Below, piece by piece: positions 16,232 to 24,986 of a stretch of 64,000 nt of DNA. Source of the DNA: Planctomycetota bacterium (GTDB lineage: Bacteria; Planctomycetota; Planctomycetia; Pirellulales; Pirellulaceae). The stretch spans positions 24,126-88,125 of the forward strand of contig VGZA01000021.1 in assembly GCA_016872775.1 (NCBI GenBank). Reading direction: 5' to 3'. The notes below the pieces were generated by a model, which saw nothing but the letters and a program-made list of their open reading frames with translations, was not told where the DNA came from and ran no database searches. Made by a program: the position numbers and the translations under genes. Positions within the stretch are counted from its first letter, which is position 1. Each line of letters begins with the position of its first letter.

Positions 16232-16845
16232 GGTCGGGCGAACAAGGCCTCCAGGCAGATGCGCGACCATGTTTCGAATCCGTCCAGGTCGGCCATCAAG
16301 TCGGGCAACGGCCGGAATCCGGAATTCAGGATATCCGATTCGCGGGGACGTACGTCAGGCCGTTCCACGTCGAAGATATGTACCACTCCCAGATGCACTC
16401 TTCCGACTTCGGTGAGGTCGTCGTTGATCAAGCCGCAACAGGTATCGCGGTAGGGGGAGTCGATCACGACTTCCTCGGACAACTCGCGGCGCATCCCCTC
16501 CCAATACGGGTTCTGTTCGACGGCGTCATCGGCGCAAATATGTCCGCCAATTCCGATGCTCCGCTTGCTGTGCAGCCGCTTCTCGCCTTGCCCTTTGCCA
16601 CGAGTGTATTCGAACAGCTGAATCTGGCCGTCGTCGCTGGTATGGCGGAAGATCACGTACGGAATCAACTGCTTGAAGCCCGGGTCTTCCTCCATTTGCG
16701 GTCGCGGTCGATAGCTGGTGTTGCCGCGATCGAAGAGTGGACCGAAGTACCGATCGATCTCGGCGCTGAACCCCTGGAAGTGTCCCAACTGGTGAAATAG
16801 TTGTGTCGGTACGACGAGAATCTGTTCAACCGAAACGGCGGACAT
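16228..16845 (-). CDS. Nudix-like hydrolase
   Basis: This 205-residue protein has a central [10 protein letters not shown] and then [14 protein letters not shown], which together resemble a Nudix box (RE-x-x-EE core) with a stretched middle. The region before it ([27 protein letters not shown]) and after it ([15 protein letters not shown]) has the strand pattern of the fold. The ATG at 16845 was chosen over a longer frame because the extra residues are low-quality and GGAG lies 12 bases upstream. It is coupled to the cysteine desulfurase by ATGA. The substrate is unknown. I have seen similar planctomycetal proteins described only as phosphoesterase or Nudix. Confidence 0.7.
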   Translation of the reverse strand: MSAVSVEQILVVPTQLFHQLGHFQGFSAEIDRYFGPLFDRGNTSYRPRPQMEEDPGFKQLIPYVIFRHTSDDGQIQLFEYTRGKGQGEKRLHSKRSIGIGGHICADDAVEQNPYWEGMRRELSEEVVIDSPYRDTCCGLINDDLTEVGRVHLGVVHIFDVERPDVRPRESDILNSGFRPLPDLMADLDGFETWSRICLEALFARP

Positions 16846-16986
16846 GCTGGAATGGGCTCCGAATAGGGATACGCCGCCGAGGGTCGATGAACAGGCCCGA
16901 TCACTTTGGCCGGCTCGATCCGTCGACGATTCTGGCTTTGCATTGTGCCATAATCCGCGGACGGCGGCTATCACCGGAGCAGCAGG

Positions 16987-18117
16987 TCAGAGGATCAGCA
17001 TGGCGTCGCCGTAACTGTAGAATCGATAGCCCTGTTTGATCGCTTCGGCATAGGCTTCACGGATCAGTGCATCGCCGCCGAAGGTACGAACCAGTACGAG
17101 CAGCGTGCTGCGCGGCAGGTGGAAATTCGTCAGCAAGCCGTCGAGGGCGTGGAATTCAAACGGCGGGCGAATGAACAACCGCGTTTCACCTTCAAATGGC
17201 AACAAGGGCCCGCTGGCTGCGGCCGACTCCAGCACCCGTGCCACCGTTGTCCCCACCGCGATCACCCGCCCCGCCCGTTCACGGCATGCACGTACCGCTT
17301 GGCAGACTTCGGGTTGGACGGCCCCCCATTCCGAGTGCATTGCGTGCTCGTCGAGATTCCGCGCGGTCACGGGGCGAAACGTTCCGATTCCCACATGCAG
17401 CGTGATCGAGGCAATCTCGATCGGCAAAGCGCGCAGGCGTTCAAGCAATTCTTCGGTGAAATGCAAACCGGCGGTAGGGGCCGCGACGGCGCCGGGCCGT
17501 CGCGCGTAGACGGTCTGGTATCGCTCCCGATCGGAATCGACCATCGTGCCCTGCCGAATGTAGGGCGGCAACGGCACCCGGCCGACCCTTTCGAGCAGTT
17601 CCCAGGTCGGCAGGTCGCTTTCGGGCCGAGCCAGCCACAGACCATGTTCGAGGAGGGCCAGCAAATTCAGTGGACAAACCTCGCGGGCGTTGGAATCGCA
17701 CAACATGATCGACTCCCCAGGTTCCAGCCGGCCGCGCGTCTTTCCGATCACTTTCCAGGCGGTCGGGCGTTCGCCGAGGGGACTCTGGCTGGCCGGAATT
17801 GGAGCGCCCGCCGGTATCAAATCGCCGACCGGGGTCGGACCGGGGAACGGGGAGTCTTGCGATAGGAAGAGTCCGGTCCAGCGGCCGCCCGTTCGCGACC
17901 GAAACCCTTCCAGCCGCGCCGGCACGACTTTGGTATCATTCAGAACCAGCAGATCGTTCGCGCGAAGGATGTCGGGCAGGTCGCGAACGTGCGAATGGGA
18001 TATCGTTCCGCGCGCTCGGTCGACGATCAACAATCGCGCATCGGACCGTCGTGCCAGCGGCTGTTGGGCGATCAGATCGGCGGGCAAGTGATAGTCATAA
18101 TCATCGATCTGGTCCAT
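16987..18117 (-). CDS. queA: S-adenosylmethionine:tRNA ribosyltransferase-isomerase
   Basis: QueA moves the ribose of SAM onto preQ1 in tRNA to make epoxyqueuosine. The 376-residue length is normal, with a start (DYDYHLPADLIAQQPLARRS) typical of the family. Other conserved segments are LLVLNDTKVVPARL, AAPTAGLHFTEELLERL, THVG-like TLHVGIGTFRPV and the final YGDAMLIL. It lies 140 bases from the Nudix-like gene on the same strand and is divergent from the glycosyltransferase. With queE and queF it gives three steps of queuosine synthesis within about 5 kb. tgt, queD and queC are not in the window. Confidence 0.97.
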   Translation of the reverse strand: MDQIDDYDYHLPADLIAQQPLARRSDARLLIVDRARGTISHSHVRDLPDILRANDLLVLNDTKVVPARLEGFRSRTGGRWTGLFLSQDSPFPGPTPVGDLIPAGAPIPASQSPLGERPTAWKVIGKTRGRLEPGESIMLCDSNAREVCPLNLLALLEHGLWLARPESDLPTWELLERVGRVPLPPYIRQGTMVDSDRERYQTVYARRPGAVAAPTAGLHFTEELLERLRALPIEIASITLHVGIGTFRPVTARNLDEHAMHSEWGAVQPEVCQAVRACRERAGRVIAVGTTVARVLESAAASGPLLPFEGETRLFIRPPFEFHALDGLLTNFHLPRSTLLVLVRTFGGDALIREAYAEAIKQGYRFYSYGDAMLIL

Positions 18118-18164
18118 GATACCGCGAGTATAAATCGCGGGGTAAGGCTTCCATAGGGGGATGC

Positions 18165-19310
18165 ATGTCGCCGATCCGCGCCGCCTTCTTGATCACCGAA
18201 TTGCGCGTGGGCGGAGCGGAACGCTGCCTGACTCGGTTAGCCACGGAACTCCATTCCGAACAATTCCAGGTCGAGGTCTATTCCTTGGCACCGCCGCCAC
18301 CGGCTGATCGTGGCGAACTGGCGCAATTACTGCGGGAACGCGGCATTCCCACGCATTTTCTCGACCTGAGTTCCCCATGGCAGATTCGTACCGCCGTGCA
18401 GAAGTTTCGGCAGGCACTGGATCGGCAGCGCCCGGCGATCATCCAGTCGTTTCTGTTCCATGCGAATGTCGTCGCATCGCTGGCGGCAAAACCCTGGCCC
18501 GCTATGCGCGTGGTGCATGGCCTGCGGGTCGCTGATCCTCGCGCCTGGCGACACTGGGTGGAGCGTTTTTCCGCGCGCCGCGCCGACAAGGTCGTTTGCG
18601 TGAGCGAAGCCGTCGCCCGATTTGCTCGCGCACGCAGCCGGATCGACTCGGCCAAAATCGTGACAATCCCCAACGGCATCGATTGCGATTTCGTCGACGC
18701 GCAGTCCGCCACACCGCTGTCCGCATTGGGACCGGCTCCAGGACGTCGCGCGATCACGGCCCTCGGTCGGCTTGATCCCCAGAAAGGACTCGATTGGCTC
18801 CTCGAAACTGCGGCGATTTTTTTGCCGCAACTGCCGCAGCACGACCTGGTCATCGTTGGCGACGGACCGGAACGTGCGGCGCTGGCCGCTCAAGCCCAGC
18901 GACTTAAAATCGCCGAACGAGTCTGGATGCCAGGCTGGCGCAAAGACGCCCTAGGTATCCTTAAGGCCAGCGACCTGTTCGTGATGACCTCCCGCTGGGA
19001 AGGAATGCCGAACGCGCTGCTGGAAGCGATGGCCTGCTCGCTGCCCGTGGTGGCAACCCGCGTCGAGGGCGTCGAGGAACTCGTTGCGGAATTCTCGGAC
19101 CGACAACTTGTCAGCCCGACCGACACCGAGGGACTCGTCCACCGCGTCGTCAAACTGGCGCGCGATCGGCAGTTGGCCGAGGAACTTGCCGCCGCCAACC
19201 GCTGGCAAATCCAGCAGCATTTCTCGCTGGAACGAATGGTCGCAAAGTACCAACAGCTCTACCAACGCCTGCTGCTCGTCGACGAAAACCGCGCCGATCA
19301 AGGTGGTTGA
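18165..19310 (+). CDS. Glycosyltransferase, GT4 family
   Basis: This 381-residue GT-B fold enzyme transfers a sugar from an NDP donor, probably in cell-surface or lipid glycan synthesis. The N-terminal acceptor domain begins with FLITELRVGGAERCLTRLA, where GGAE is the usual GT4 loop. The C-terminal donor domain carries ITALGRLDPQKGLDWLL, IVGDGPERAAL and the EGMPNALLEAMACSLPVVAT motif with the donor-binding glutamates. AGGGGG precedes the ATG. It is isolated between queA and the GldG-like operon, with no obvious polysaccharide cluster around it. The acceptor is unknown. Confidence 0.9.
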   Translation: MSPIRAAFLITELRVGGAERCLTRLATELHSEQFQVEVYSLAPPPPADRGELAQLLRERGIPTHFLDLSSPWQIRTAVQKFRQALDRQRPAIIQSFLFHANVVASLAAKPWPAMRVVHGLRVADPRAWRHWVERFSARRADKVVCVSEAVARFARARSRIDSAKIVTIPNGIDCDFVDAQSATPLSALGPAPGRRAITALGRLDPQKGLDWLLETAAIFLPQLPQHDLVIVGDGPERAALAAQAQRLKIAERVWMPGWRKDALGILKASDLFVMTSRWEGMPNALLEAMACSLPVVATRVEGVEELVAEFSDRQLVSPTDTEGLVHRVVKLARDRQLAEELAAANRWQIQQHFSLERMVAKYQQLYQRLLLVDENRADQGG

Positions 19311-19747
19311 CGACCGTCCCCCGCGACCTCGGCGGGGCAGCACGGTCAACATAGCTCTTGTAGAGTATTGCTACATCCACGAGATTGGTTCCGTAGGCTC
19401 GGTATTCCCGAGCCTATGCCGGGCTGGCGCAGGCGCAGCAGCAGGCTGTCACGAGTATCAGCCAGATCGTATATTCCCTTTCCCCCAGGCGGAGCGATTC
19501 CAATAAATTACACCGCCAATTCGGCAGAATCTTACGCGGCTTCGGAAAAAATCCCTCCTTTTTCATCCGGTCAACGCAGAACTTCAGGCAAGTTGCAACC
19601 GTATTTCCCGCATCGCCGTCGCCCCGCCCGATCATTACGTTGGGGCTGCGAGTACGCCGATCCGAAAACTTCGTGGACAGATTGAACATGCGCGTTGGCC
19701 GAGTTACGCTGGTGGGCTCCGATCCATCCGACAGGTGTGGGAAGCGA
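19311..19747. other. Intergenic region with a strong hairpin (19394-19416)
   Basis: About 440 bases separate the glycosyltransferase from the next operon. A perfect 9-bp stem TAGGCTCGG/CCGAGCCTA (19394-19402 with 19408-19416) with a 5-base loop lies 84 bases after the upstream stop. No U-tract follows. No gene or clear promoter is seen in the rest. The frame open from 19640 has weak coding character before 19748. Confidence 0.6.
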
Positions 19748-22321
19748 ATGTTTCGAGCGATTCTGGCATTGATATTCGTATTCGTACTCGAATTGGCAAC
19801 CAACGGGGCGGTGGCATTTCGCGGGGCAAATGCGGCGGAAGGCGGCTCGGCCGCCGGTGATTCGCCGGGGCTGGTAGTCACCGCGCAGGCGGGCGAAATA
19901 CGCCGGCACAAGCCGGGTGCCTGGACAGTGCTGGTCGCGTCGGCCGCCAACCATGGCGACGAGGACCGCACGGGGATGGTCTCTACCTACTTCGCGCCGC
20001 GGGTGGAACAGCAGTTCGCCCGGCAAATCTGGGTGCCGGCCCATGCCTTTCGAACATCCTGGTTGCCGATTCCGTTGCCGACGGGCCTGGCCAAGAACGT
20101 CAGCCAACAGCAACTGACGATGATATCGACGGAGGTCTCGGCCGATGGCCGGCAACTTCTACAGCGGCACGAGAGAGACCTGCTTACCAATACGATGCCA
20201 ATACTGCTCGACCACGAGCCGGGCATGACGGGCACCTATCTGCAGAAACCGCTTCCGGACGAGCACAACAACTCTGGGAAACCGGATGCGGATGCCTATG
20301 ATCTAATCCTTCGAGCTCGGGGGCTGGTCGATCTCAGCCCGATCGTCGTCGATTTGTCCAACGATTTTCTGCCGCCCTGGTCCGAGTCTCTGCAGGGACT
20401 GGAGCACATCGTGCTCACCGCCGATCGCATCACCGACGATGCAGCCGGCATGGTGACGTTACGAAGTTGGGTACGAAACGGCGGACGACTCTGGGTGATG
20501 CTCGACCGCACCTCGCCGCAGACGGTTCGCGCTTTGCTGGGTAACGCTATGAATTTCACTGTCGTCGACCGCGTTGCGCTCGACGAGTTTGACCTGGAAA
20601 CGATCGAACCGGGCAGCGCGACGAACGTCGAGCACTGCGAATACGACCAACCGATCGACTGCGTTCGCGTGCTGTTGTCCTCGGGCGAAGTAACGCATCG
20701 CGCTGGCGGCTGGCCCGCCGCCTTCTGGCAATCGTACGGTGAAGGGGAATTGTTGTTCACCACGATCAATCCGCGCGGCTGGCATCCCGAATCGAGTAAC
20801 CGGCCGCGAGTCGCGTTGCAGAAGTTGTCGACGCGTTTTTTTTCCGGCCGTGAAGGACGCATCGACCCGCGTCATTTCCAGGCCCCTCTTCAGCAAAAGA
20901 TTGGATACCGCATTCCGTCACGGCAAGTGGCGATGTACATCCTGGGTGGTTATTGCTCCGCGTTGTTGCTCGCCGGATGGCGGTTCGCCACCTGGCGCAG
21001 ACTCGACGCGCTTGCCTGGTTCGCTCCAGGAATTACCTTGGTAGCCAGTGTTGCCCTGGTTGCGATCGGCAGGGCGCATTCGACAGGCATTCCCCCCACG
21101 ATCGTCACCGGCCAGATTCTGCGCTTCGAACCCGACGCCAACGAGGTTCGCGTGGAGGGTCTCGCGGCGATCTACGACCAGCGCACCAACCCGCTCGAAC
21201 TGGCTGCGACGCGCAGGGAGTGGATCCTCCCCGACCCGCCCGCCGACAACGAAGTGCGCCGATTGGTCTGGAACGATCAGGATCAACTTGTGCCTTGGAA
21301 TACCGCGGCAACCGCGGGAAGCGTCGGCTTATCGACACTGACCGGTACCCGGGAGTTACCCTGGTCGGTTGCAGCGGAAGCCCGATTTGGCGAAAAAGGC
21401 CTCGAGGGCAGGCTGAAGGTCGGTGGCCTCATTGCGGTGACCGATACGGTGATCGTCGCGCAACCAGGAGCCAACTTGGCGGTGCAACTGAACGACGACT
21501 TTACCTGGCAGGCCGACGCGGATCAGCCATTGCCCGAAGACCAGTTTATTCCCAAGTCGATATTGTCCGACCAGCAGCGAAGGCAGCAGGATTTCTGCCG
21601 TCGCTTGTTCGACGCGACGGATACGTTTCAGTTCCCGAGGTCACCCAGCCTGCTGTTCTGGTGCGATCCGTTGCGTACGGGAGTCGAGTTTCCGGCCGGC
21701 TATCAACAGTCGGGTACCGCCTTGGCAATGGTTCCGGTTACGGTTCACCGTTCGCCCCCCGATTCACGGTTCCGCATTCCTCCGTCCTTCATCACGATGG
21801 ATGGGGCGCGACTGCCGCCAATCGAGGGCGTCGTCTATAACGCTTCCGCGTACAATCGCCGCAATGGCAAATGGGTCCAGGGCATGACGACCACCGCGGA
21901 GATTCCACTGCGGTTTCAATTGCCGCAGCAGGTTCTGCCGTGCGCGGCCACGGGAGGACAGATGACGATCCGCATCAGCGCTCCTTCGCGCGACCTGCAG
22001 TTGTGGACGTATGGCGGACAAGGCCGACGCCTGCTGCGCACGCTGCGCAATCCGCTAGGCGTGGTGACGATCGATCTGTCGGAGGACGAACTGCATCTGG
22101 ACGACCAGGGTGGACTCACCTTTGGCTTTGCGGTGACGGCCAGTCAGGGTCCAGCCCGCCGACCAGCCGCCGGCGGGTCCGGTGCTGCAGGCGGCGCCGA
22201 CGCTGCGGGTGGCGCCGCAACCCCACCCGTGACGGTGCCGGTTCCTGCCAACGCCGACAACTGGCAGATCGACTACGTGCGTCTTTCGATCGACGGTCGC
22301 ACTTTACCTCTCAGCGAGTGA
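19748..22321 (+). CDS. Large exported membrane protein with GldG/DUF4350-like domain, upstream of an ABC exporter
   Basis: This 857-residue protein has a signal peptide (MFRAILALIFVFVLELATNG), an extracytoplasmic N-terminal half, and two transmembrane helices near residues 400-445 (MYILGGYCSALLLAGWRF and FAPGITLVASVALVAIG). A beta-rich second half and a Gly/Ala/Pro linker follow near the end. Residues about 215-260 (LQGLEHIVLTADRI, LRSWVRNGGRLWVML) resemble the class-I-glutaminase-like domain seen in GldG and DUF4350 proteins, which often pair with ABC exporters. The start at 19748 was chosen because the signal peptide begins there; 19640 and 19688 are alternatives. Three bases separate it from the ABC ATPase gene, so co-translation is likely. 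The function is unknown. Confidence 0.65.
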   Translation: MFRAILALIFVFVLELATNGAVAFRGANAAEGGSAAGDSPGLVVTAQAGEIRRHKPGAWTVLVASAANHGDEDRTGMVSTYFAPRVEQQFARQIWVPAHAFRTSWLPIPLPTGLAKNVSQQQLTMISTEVSADGRQLLQRHERDLLTNTMPILLDHEPGMTGTYLQKPLPDEHNNSGKPDADAYDLILRARGLVDLSPIVVDLSNDFLPPWSESLQGLEHIVLTADRITDDAAGMVTLRSWVRNGGRLWVMLDRTSPQTVRALLGNAMNFTVVDRVALDEFDLETIEPGSATNVEHCEYDQPIDCVRVLLSSGEVTHRAGGWPAAFWQSYGEGELLFTTINPRGWHPESSNRPRVALQKLSTRFFSGREGRIDPRHFQAPLQQKIGYRIPSRQVAMYILGGYCSALLLAGWRFATWRRLDALAWFAPGITLVASVALVAIGRAHSTGIPPTIVTGQILRFEPDANEVRVEGLAAIYDQRTNPLELAATRREWILPDPPADNEVRRLVWNDQDQLVPWNTAATAGSVGLSTLTGTRELPWSVAAEARFGEKGLEGRLKVGGLIAVTDTVIVAQPGANLAVQLNDDFTWQADADQPLPEDQFIPKSILSDQQRRQQDFCRRLFDATDTFQFPRSPSLLFWCDPLRTGVEFPAGYQQSGTALAMVPVTVHRSPPDSRFRIPPSFITMDGARLPPIEGVVYNASAYNRRNGKWVQGMTTTAEIPLRFQLPQQVLPCAATGGQMTIRISAPSRDLQLWTYGGQGRRLLRTLRNPLGVVTIDLSEDELHLDDQGGLTFGFAVTASQGPARRPAAGGSGAAGGADAAGGAATPPVTVPVPANADNWQIDYVRLSIDGRTLPLSE

Positions 22322-22324
22322 CCC

Positions 22325-23311
22325 ATGAGCAACGGCGATCCGGTTGTCGAGACGAACGATCTTACCAAGGTATTCGGTGAATTCACCGCACTGGACCGCC
22401 TGACGATCTCGCTGAATCGGGGACAGATCCTCGGGTTTATCGGTCCGAACGGCGCCGGAAAAACAACCGCGATCAAGATCCTGGTCGGGCTGATGCGTCC
22501 CACGAGCGGCAGCGCCCGGATCGCCGGCGCCGACTGCGTTCGTGACGCACGCCGTATCAAACGCCTGGTCGGTTATATGCCCGATCGATTCGGAAGCTAC
22601 GACAATATGCGGGTCCGCGAATACCTGGACTTCTTCGGCGCTGTTTTCGGAATCGCGCGCCGCGAACGGGCGAAGCGGATCAACGAGGTACTGGAGACGA
22701 CCGGATCGACCTATATGCAGGATCGTTTCGTGGAGAGTCTCAGCCACGGGATGCAGCAGCGGATCGGCGTGGCGCGAACCTTGCTTCATCAGCCGGAGGT
22801 GCTGATCCTGGATGAACCTGCCAATGGACTGGATCCCGACGCACGCATCGAGATGCGCGAACTTCTGGTCCGGCTCGCAGCGTCGGGCAAGACGCTGATT
22901 GTCACCAGCCACATCCTGCCTGAACTGTCCCGAATCTGCAACATCGTCGCGATCATTACCCGCGGAAAACTCCGTGTCTTCGGTCCGCTGGAGCAGATCA
23001 TGCGCACCATCCGACAGCGGCGGATCTGCGAGGTACAGCTTGTCGATTCCAGCGAGCTCGAGCAGGCGCGAACCACGCTGGTCGAGGCCCTCGATGAGAC
23101 CGAACGGCCGACGATCACCGTCATCGAATCGGAGAGCCTGCTGCGTTTTCAATCGAGCCGCGACGATCGGGATCTGGCGGCGTTGCTCGCGCATCTCGTC
23201 GATCGTCGTGTCGCGATCGCCCAATTTCGGGAAGTGCCGACCGACCTGGAGGATGCGTTCCTCTCGGTGACGCGCGAGGAAAAGCAAGAAGCGGAAGTGG
23301 TTGCAAAGTAA
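22325..23311 (+). CDS. ABC transporter ATP-binding protein (exporter type)
   Basis: This 328-residue ATPase has Walker A GPNGAGKTT, the signature LSHGMQQR, Walker B VLILDEPANGLDPDAR and the H-loop VTSH. A C-terminal domain of about 100 residues follows, as in the CcmA/NatA/GldA exporter ATPases. It lies between the GldG-like protein and the permease, with its ATG 3 bases after the previous stop. The permease start is 19 bases downstream. It would energise the permease at the cytoplasmic face. The substrate is not evident. Confidence 0.93.
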   Translation: MSNGDPVVETNDLTKVFGEFTALDRLTISLNRGQILGFIGPNGAGKTTAIKILVGLMRPTSGSARIAGADCVRDARRIKRLVGYMPDRFGSYDNMRVREYLDFFGAVFGIARRERAKRINEVLETTGSTYMQDRFVESLSHGMQQRIGVARTLLHQPEVLILDEPANGLDPDARIEMRELLVRLAASGKTLIVTSHILPELSRICNIVAIITRGKLRVFGPLEQIMRTIRQRRICEVQLVDSSELEQARTTLVEALDETERPTITVIESESLLRFQSSRDDRDLAALLAHLVDRRVAIAQFREVPTDLEDAFLSVTREEKQEAEVVAK

Positions 23312-23330
23312 GCGATTGAGCGGAATTTTC

Positions 23331-24986
23331 ATGAATCCAATCGTCTCGCGAGAGTTCTTCGGTACGTTGCGGATGCCACGGGCGCTGGCCGCATTGATCG
23401 TACTCGCATGCGCGTTCTCACTCCTGGTGCTGGCACGCTGGCCCAGCGACGCGATCGTCGATCTTTCGGGCGGGCAATCGCGGCAGGTCTTTCGAGTCTT
23501 CGCTTACGGCATGATGGTGGGAATTCTGCTGCTGGTCCCCGCGTTTCCCGCGACGACGCTGGTGCGCGAACGGATCAAGGGCACGCTGGAGCTGCTGTTG
23601 AATTCCCCGCTGCACCCCTTCTCGATCTACGCCGGAAAGTTCGCCGGATTGCTGCTGTTTGCGATCTTGCTGCTGCTGACCAGCGTGCCGGCGGCGGCAG
23701 CCTGCTATGCGATGGGAGGGCTCGACTTGAGCCGCGATCTGGGCGCGGTCTACCTTACGCTGGCAGTCCTGATGCTGGAATGCGTGGCGCTGGGGTTGCT
23801 TGTCGGGACCGTGGCACAAAGCCCCGACGCCGCCGTGCGACTGACTTATGGACTGGTCTTCCTGATCGCCTGCCTGACGCCCGGACCCTACTACTTGTTG
23901 CAGGGACAACCCGGGCTGCTGACGGCGCTGGCCTATTGGCTGCGCCGGCTTTCGCCCCTTCCAGTCATCATGCATTTGGTCGGCGACGGCGGAGTAGGCG
24001 GCCAGGGACTTATGGAGTCAGGCAGCGGGGCTGGCGAATACGTGCTGGTCAGTTTGGCGTTTACCGGTTCGGTATTGGGACTGACATTGTTCCGCCTGAA
24101 TCACCGGCTGTTCGATCGCTCCCGATCCCAAGGCAAGATCACGGAGGAGCAGCCACTCGCCATCCGCGCCGCGCGCCGCGTGATGTTCCTGGTCGACCCG
24201 CAGCGCCGCAAACCGGGAATACCATTCTATCTCAATCCGGTCATGGTCAAGGAATTCCGCACCCGGCGGTTCGGGCGGCTACATTGGCTGCTGCGACTGG
24301 TAGCCGCCTGTGCGGCACTGTCACTGCTTCTGACTCTCGCCGCTACGACCGGCACGATGGACTGGGGCGTGGAGACGATCGGCGGAATGATGGTGATGTT
24401 GCAGGTCTTTCTGATCGCCACGATCACTCCCAGCCTGGCCGCCGGTTTGGTCAGCTCCGAACGCGAAAGCGGCGGATGGGATCTGCTGCGGATGACGACC
24501 ATCTCCGGATTCCGTATCGCGACCGGCAAGCTTGTCAGCGTGCTTTGGACGCTGCTGCTGGTATTGCTGGCGACCGCGCCGGGCTACGCCGTGATGATGG
24601 TGATCAAGCCGGCAATGTGGCTGCAGGTTCAGTTGGCTCTCGCCTGCCTGTTGATGACCGTCGTTTATACGTTGTCGATCAGCGCGGCGGTCGGCAGTTG
24701 CTTCGCCAAGACAGCGGCATCGACGGTGACCGTTTACGTGGTCCTGATGGCTCTGTTTCTTGGGCCGTTGCTGGTCTGGCTGGGACGAGAGGCTCCGTTT
24801 GGACCTACCGTCGTCCAGAACGCACTATTGATCAATCCGTTGGGCGCGGCGCTCAGTGTCATGAAGATGCCTGGATTTGAACGGTTCGAGCTGATTCCGG
24901 GCTGCTGGTGGGCGTCGGGAGGAGCCAGTCTTGCGGCACTCAGCGTCTACTTTTTCCGGATCTGGAGGCTTACGTGGCCGTTATAG
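23331..24986 (+). CDS. ABC transporter permease, ABC-2 type, two-module
   Basis: This 551-residue protein has about twelve transmembrane helices in two blocks (about 15-240 and 315-550). Each block starts with an NP[IV]-x-x-EF element (NPIVSREFFGTLR and NPVMVKEFRTRRFGR), the coupling helix of ABC-2 permeases. The protein is therefore an internal duplication that could act as a complete membrane domain. A conserved TTLVRERIKGTLELLLNSPL segment is the cytoplasmic loop typical of NosY/GldF-like permeases. The ATG at 23331 was preferred to a TTG at 23301 that overlaps the ATPase gene. The HEAT-repeat gene overlaps its 3' end. Confidence 0.85.
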   Translation: MNPIVSREFFGTLRMPRALAALIVLACAFSLLVLARWPSDAIVDLSGGQSRQVFRVFAYGMMVGILLLVPAFPATTLVRERIKGTLELLLNSPLHPFSIYAGKFAGLLLFAILLLLTSVPAAAACYAMGGLDLSRDLGAVYLTLAVLMLECVALGLLVGTVAQSPDAAVRLTYGLVFLIACLTPGPYYLLQGQPGLLTALAYWLRRLSPLPVIMHLVGDGGVGGQGLMESGSGAGEYVLVSLAFTGSVLGLTLFRLNHRLFDRSRSQGKITEEQPLAIRAARRVMFLVDPQRRKPGIPFYLNPVMVKEFRTRRFGRLHWLLRLVAACAALSLLLTLAATTGTMDWGVETIGGMMVMLQVFLIATITPSLAAGLVSSERESGGWDLLRMTTISGFRIATGKLVSVLWTLLLVLLATAPGYAVMMVIKPAMWLQVQLALACLLMTVVYTLSISAAVGSCFAKTAASTVTVYVVLMALFLGPLLVWLGREAPFGPTVVQNALLINPLGAALSVMKMPGFERFELIPGCWWASGGASLAALSVYFFRIWRLTWPL

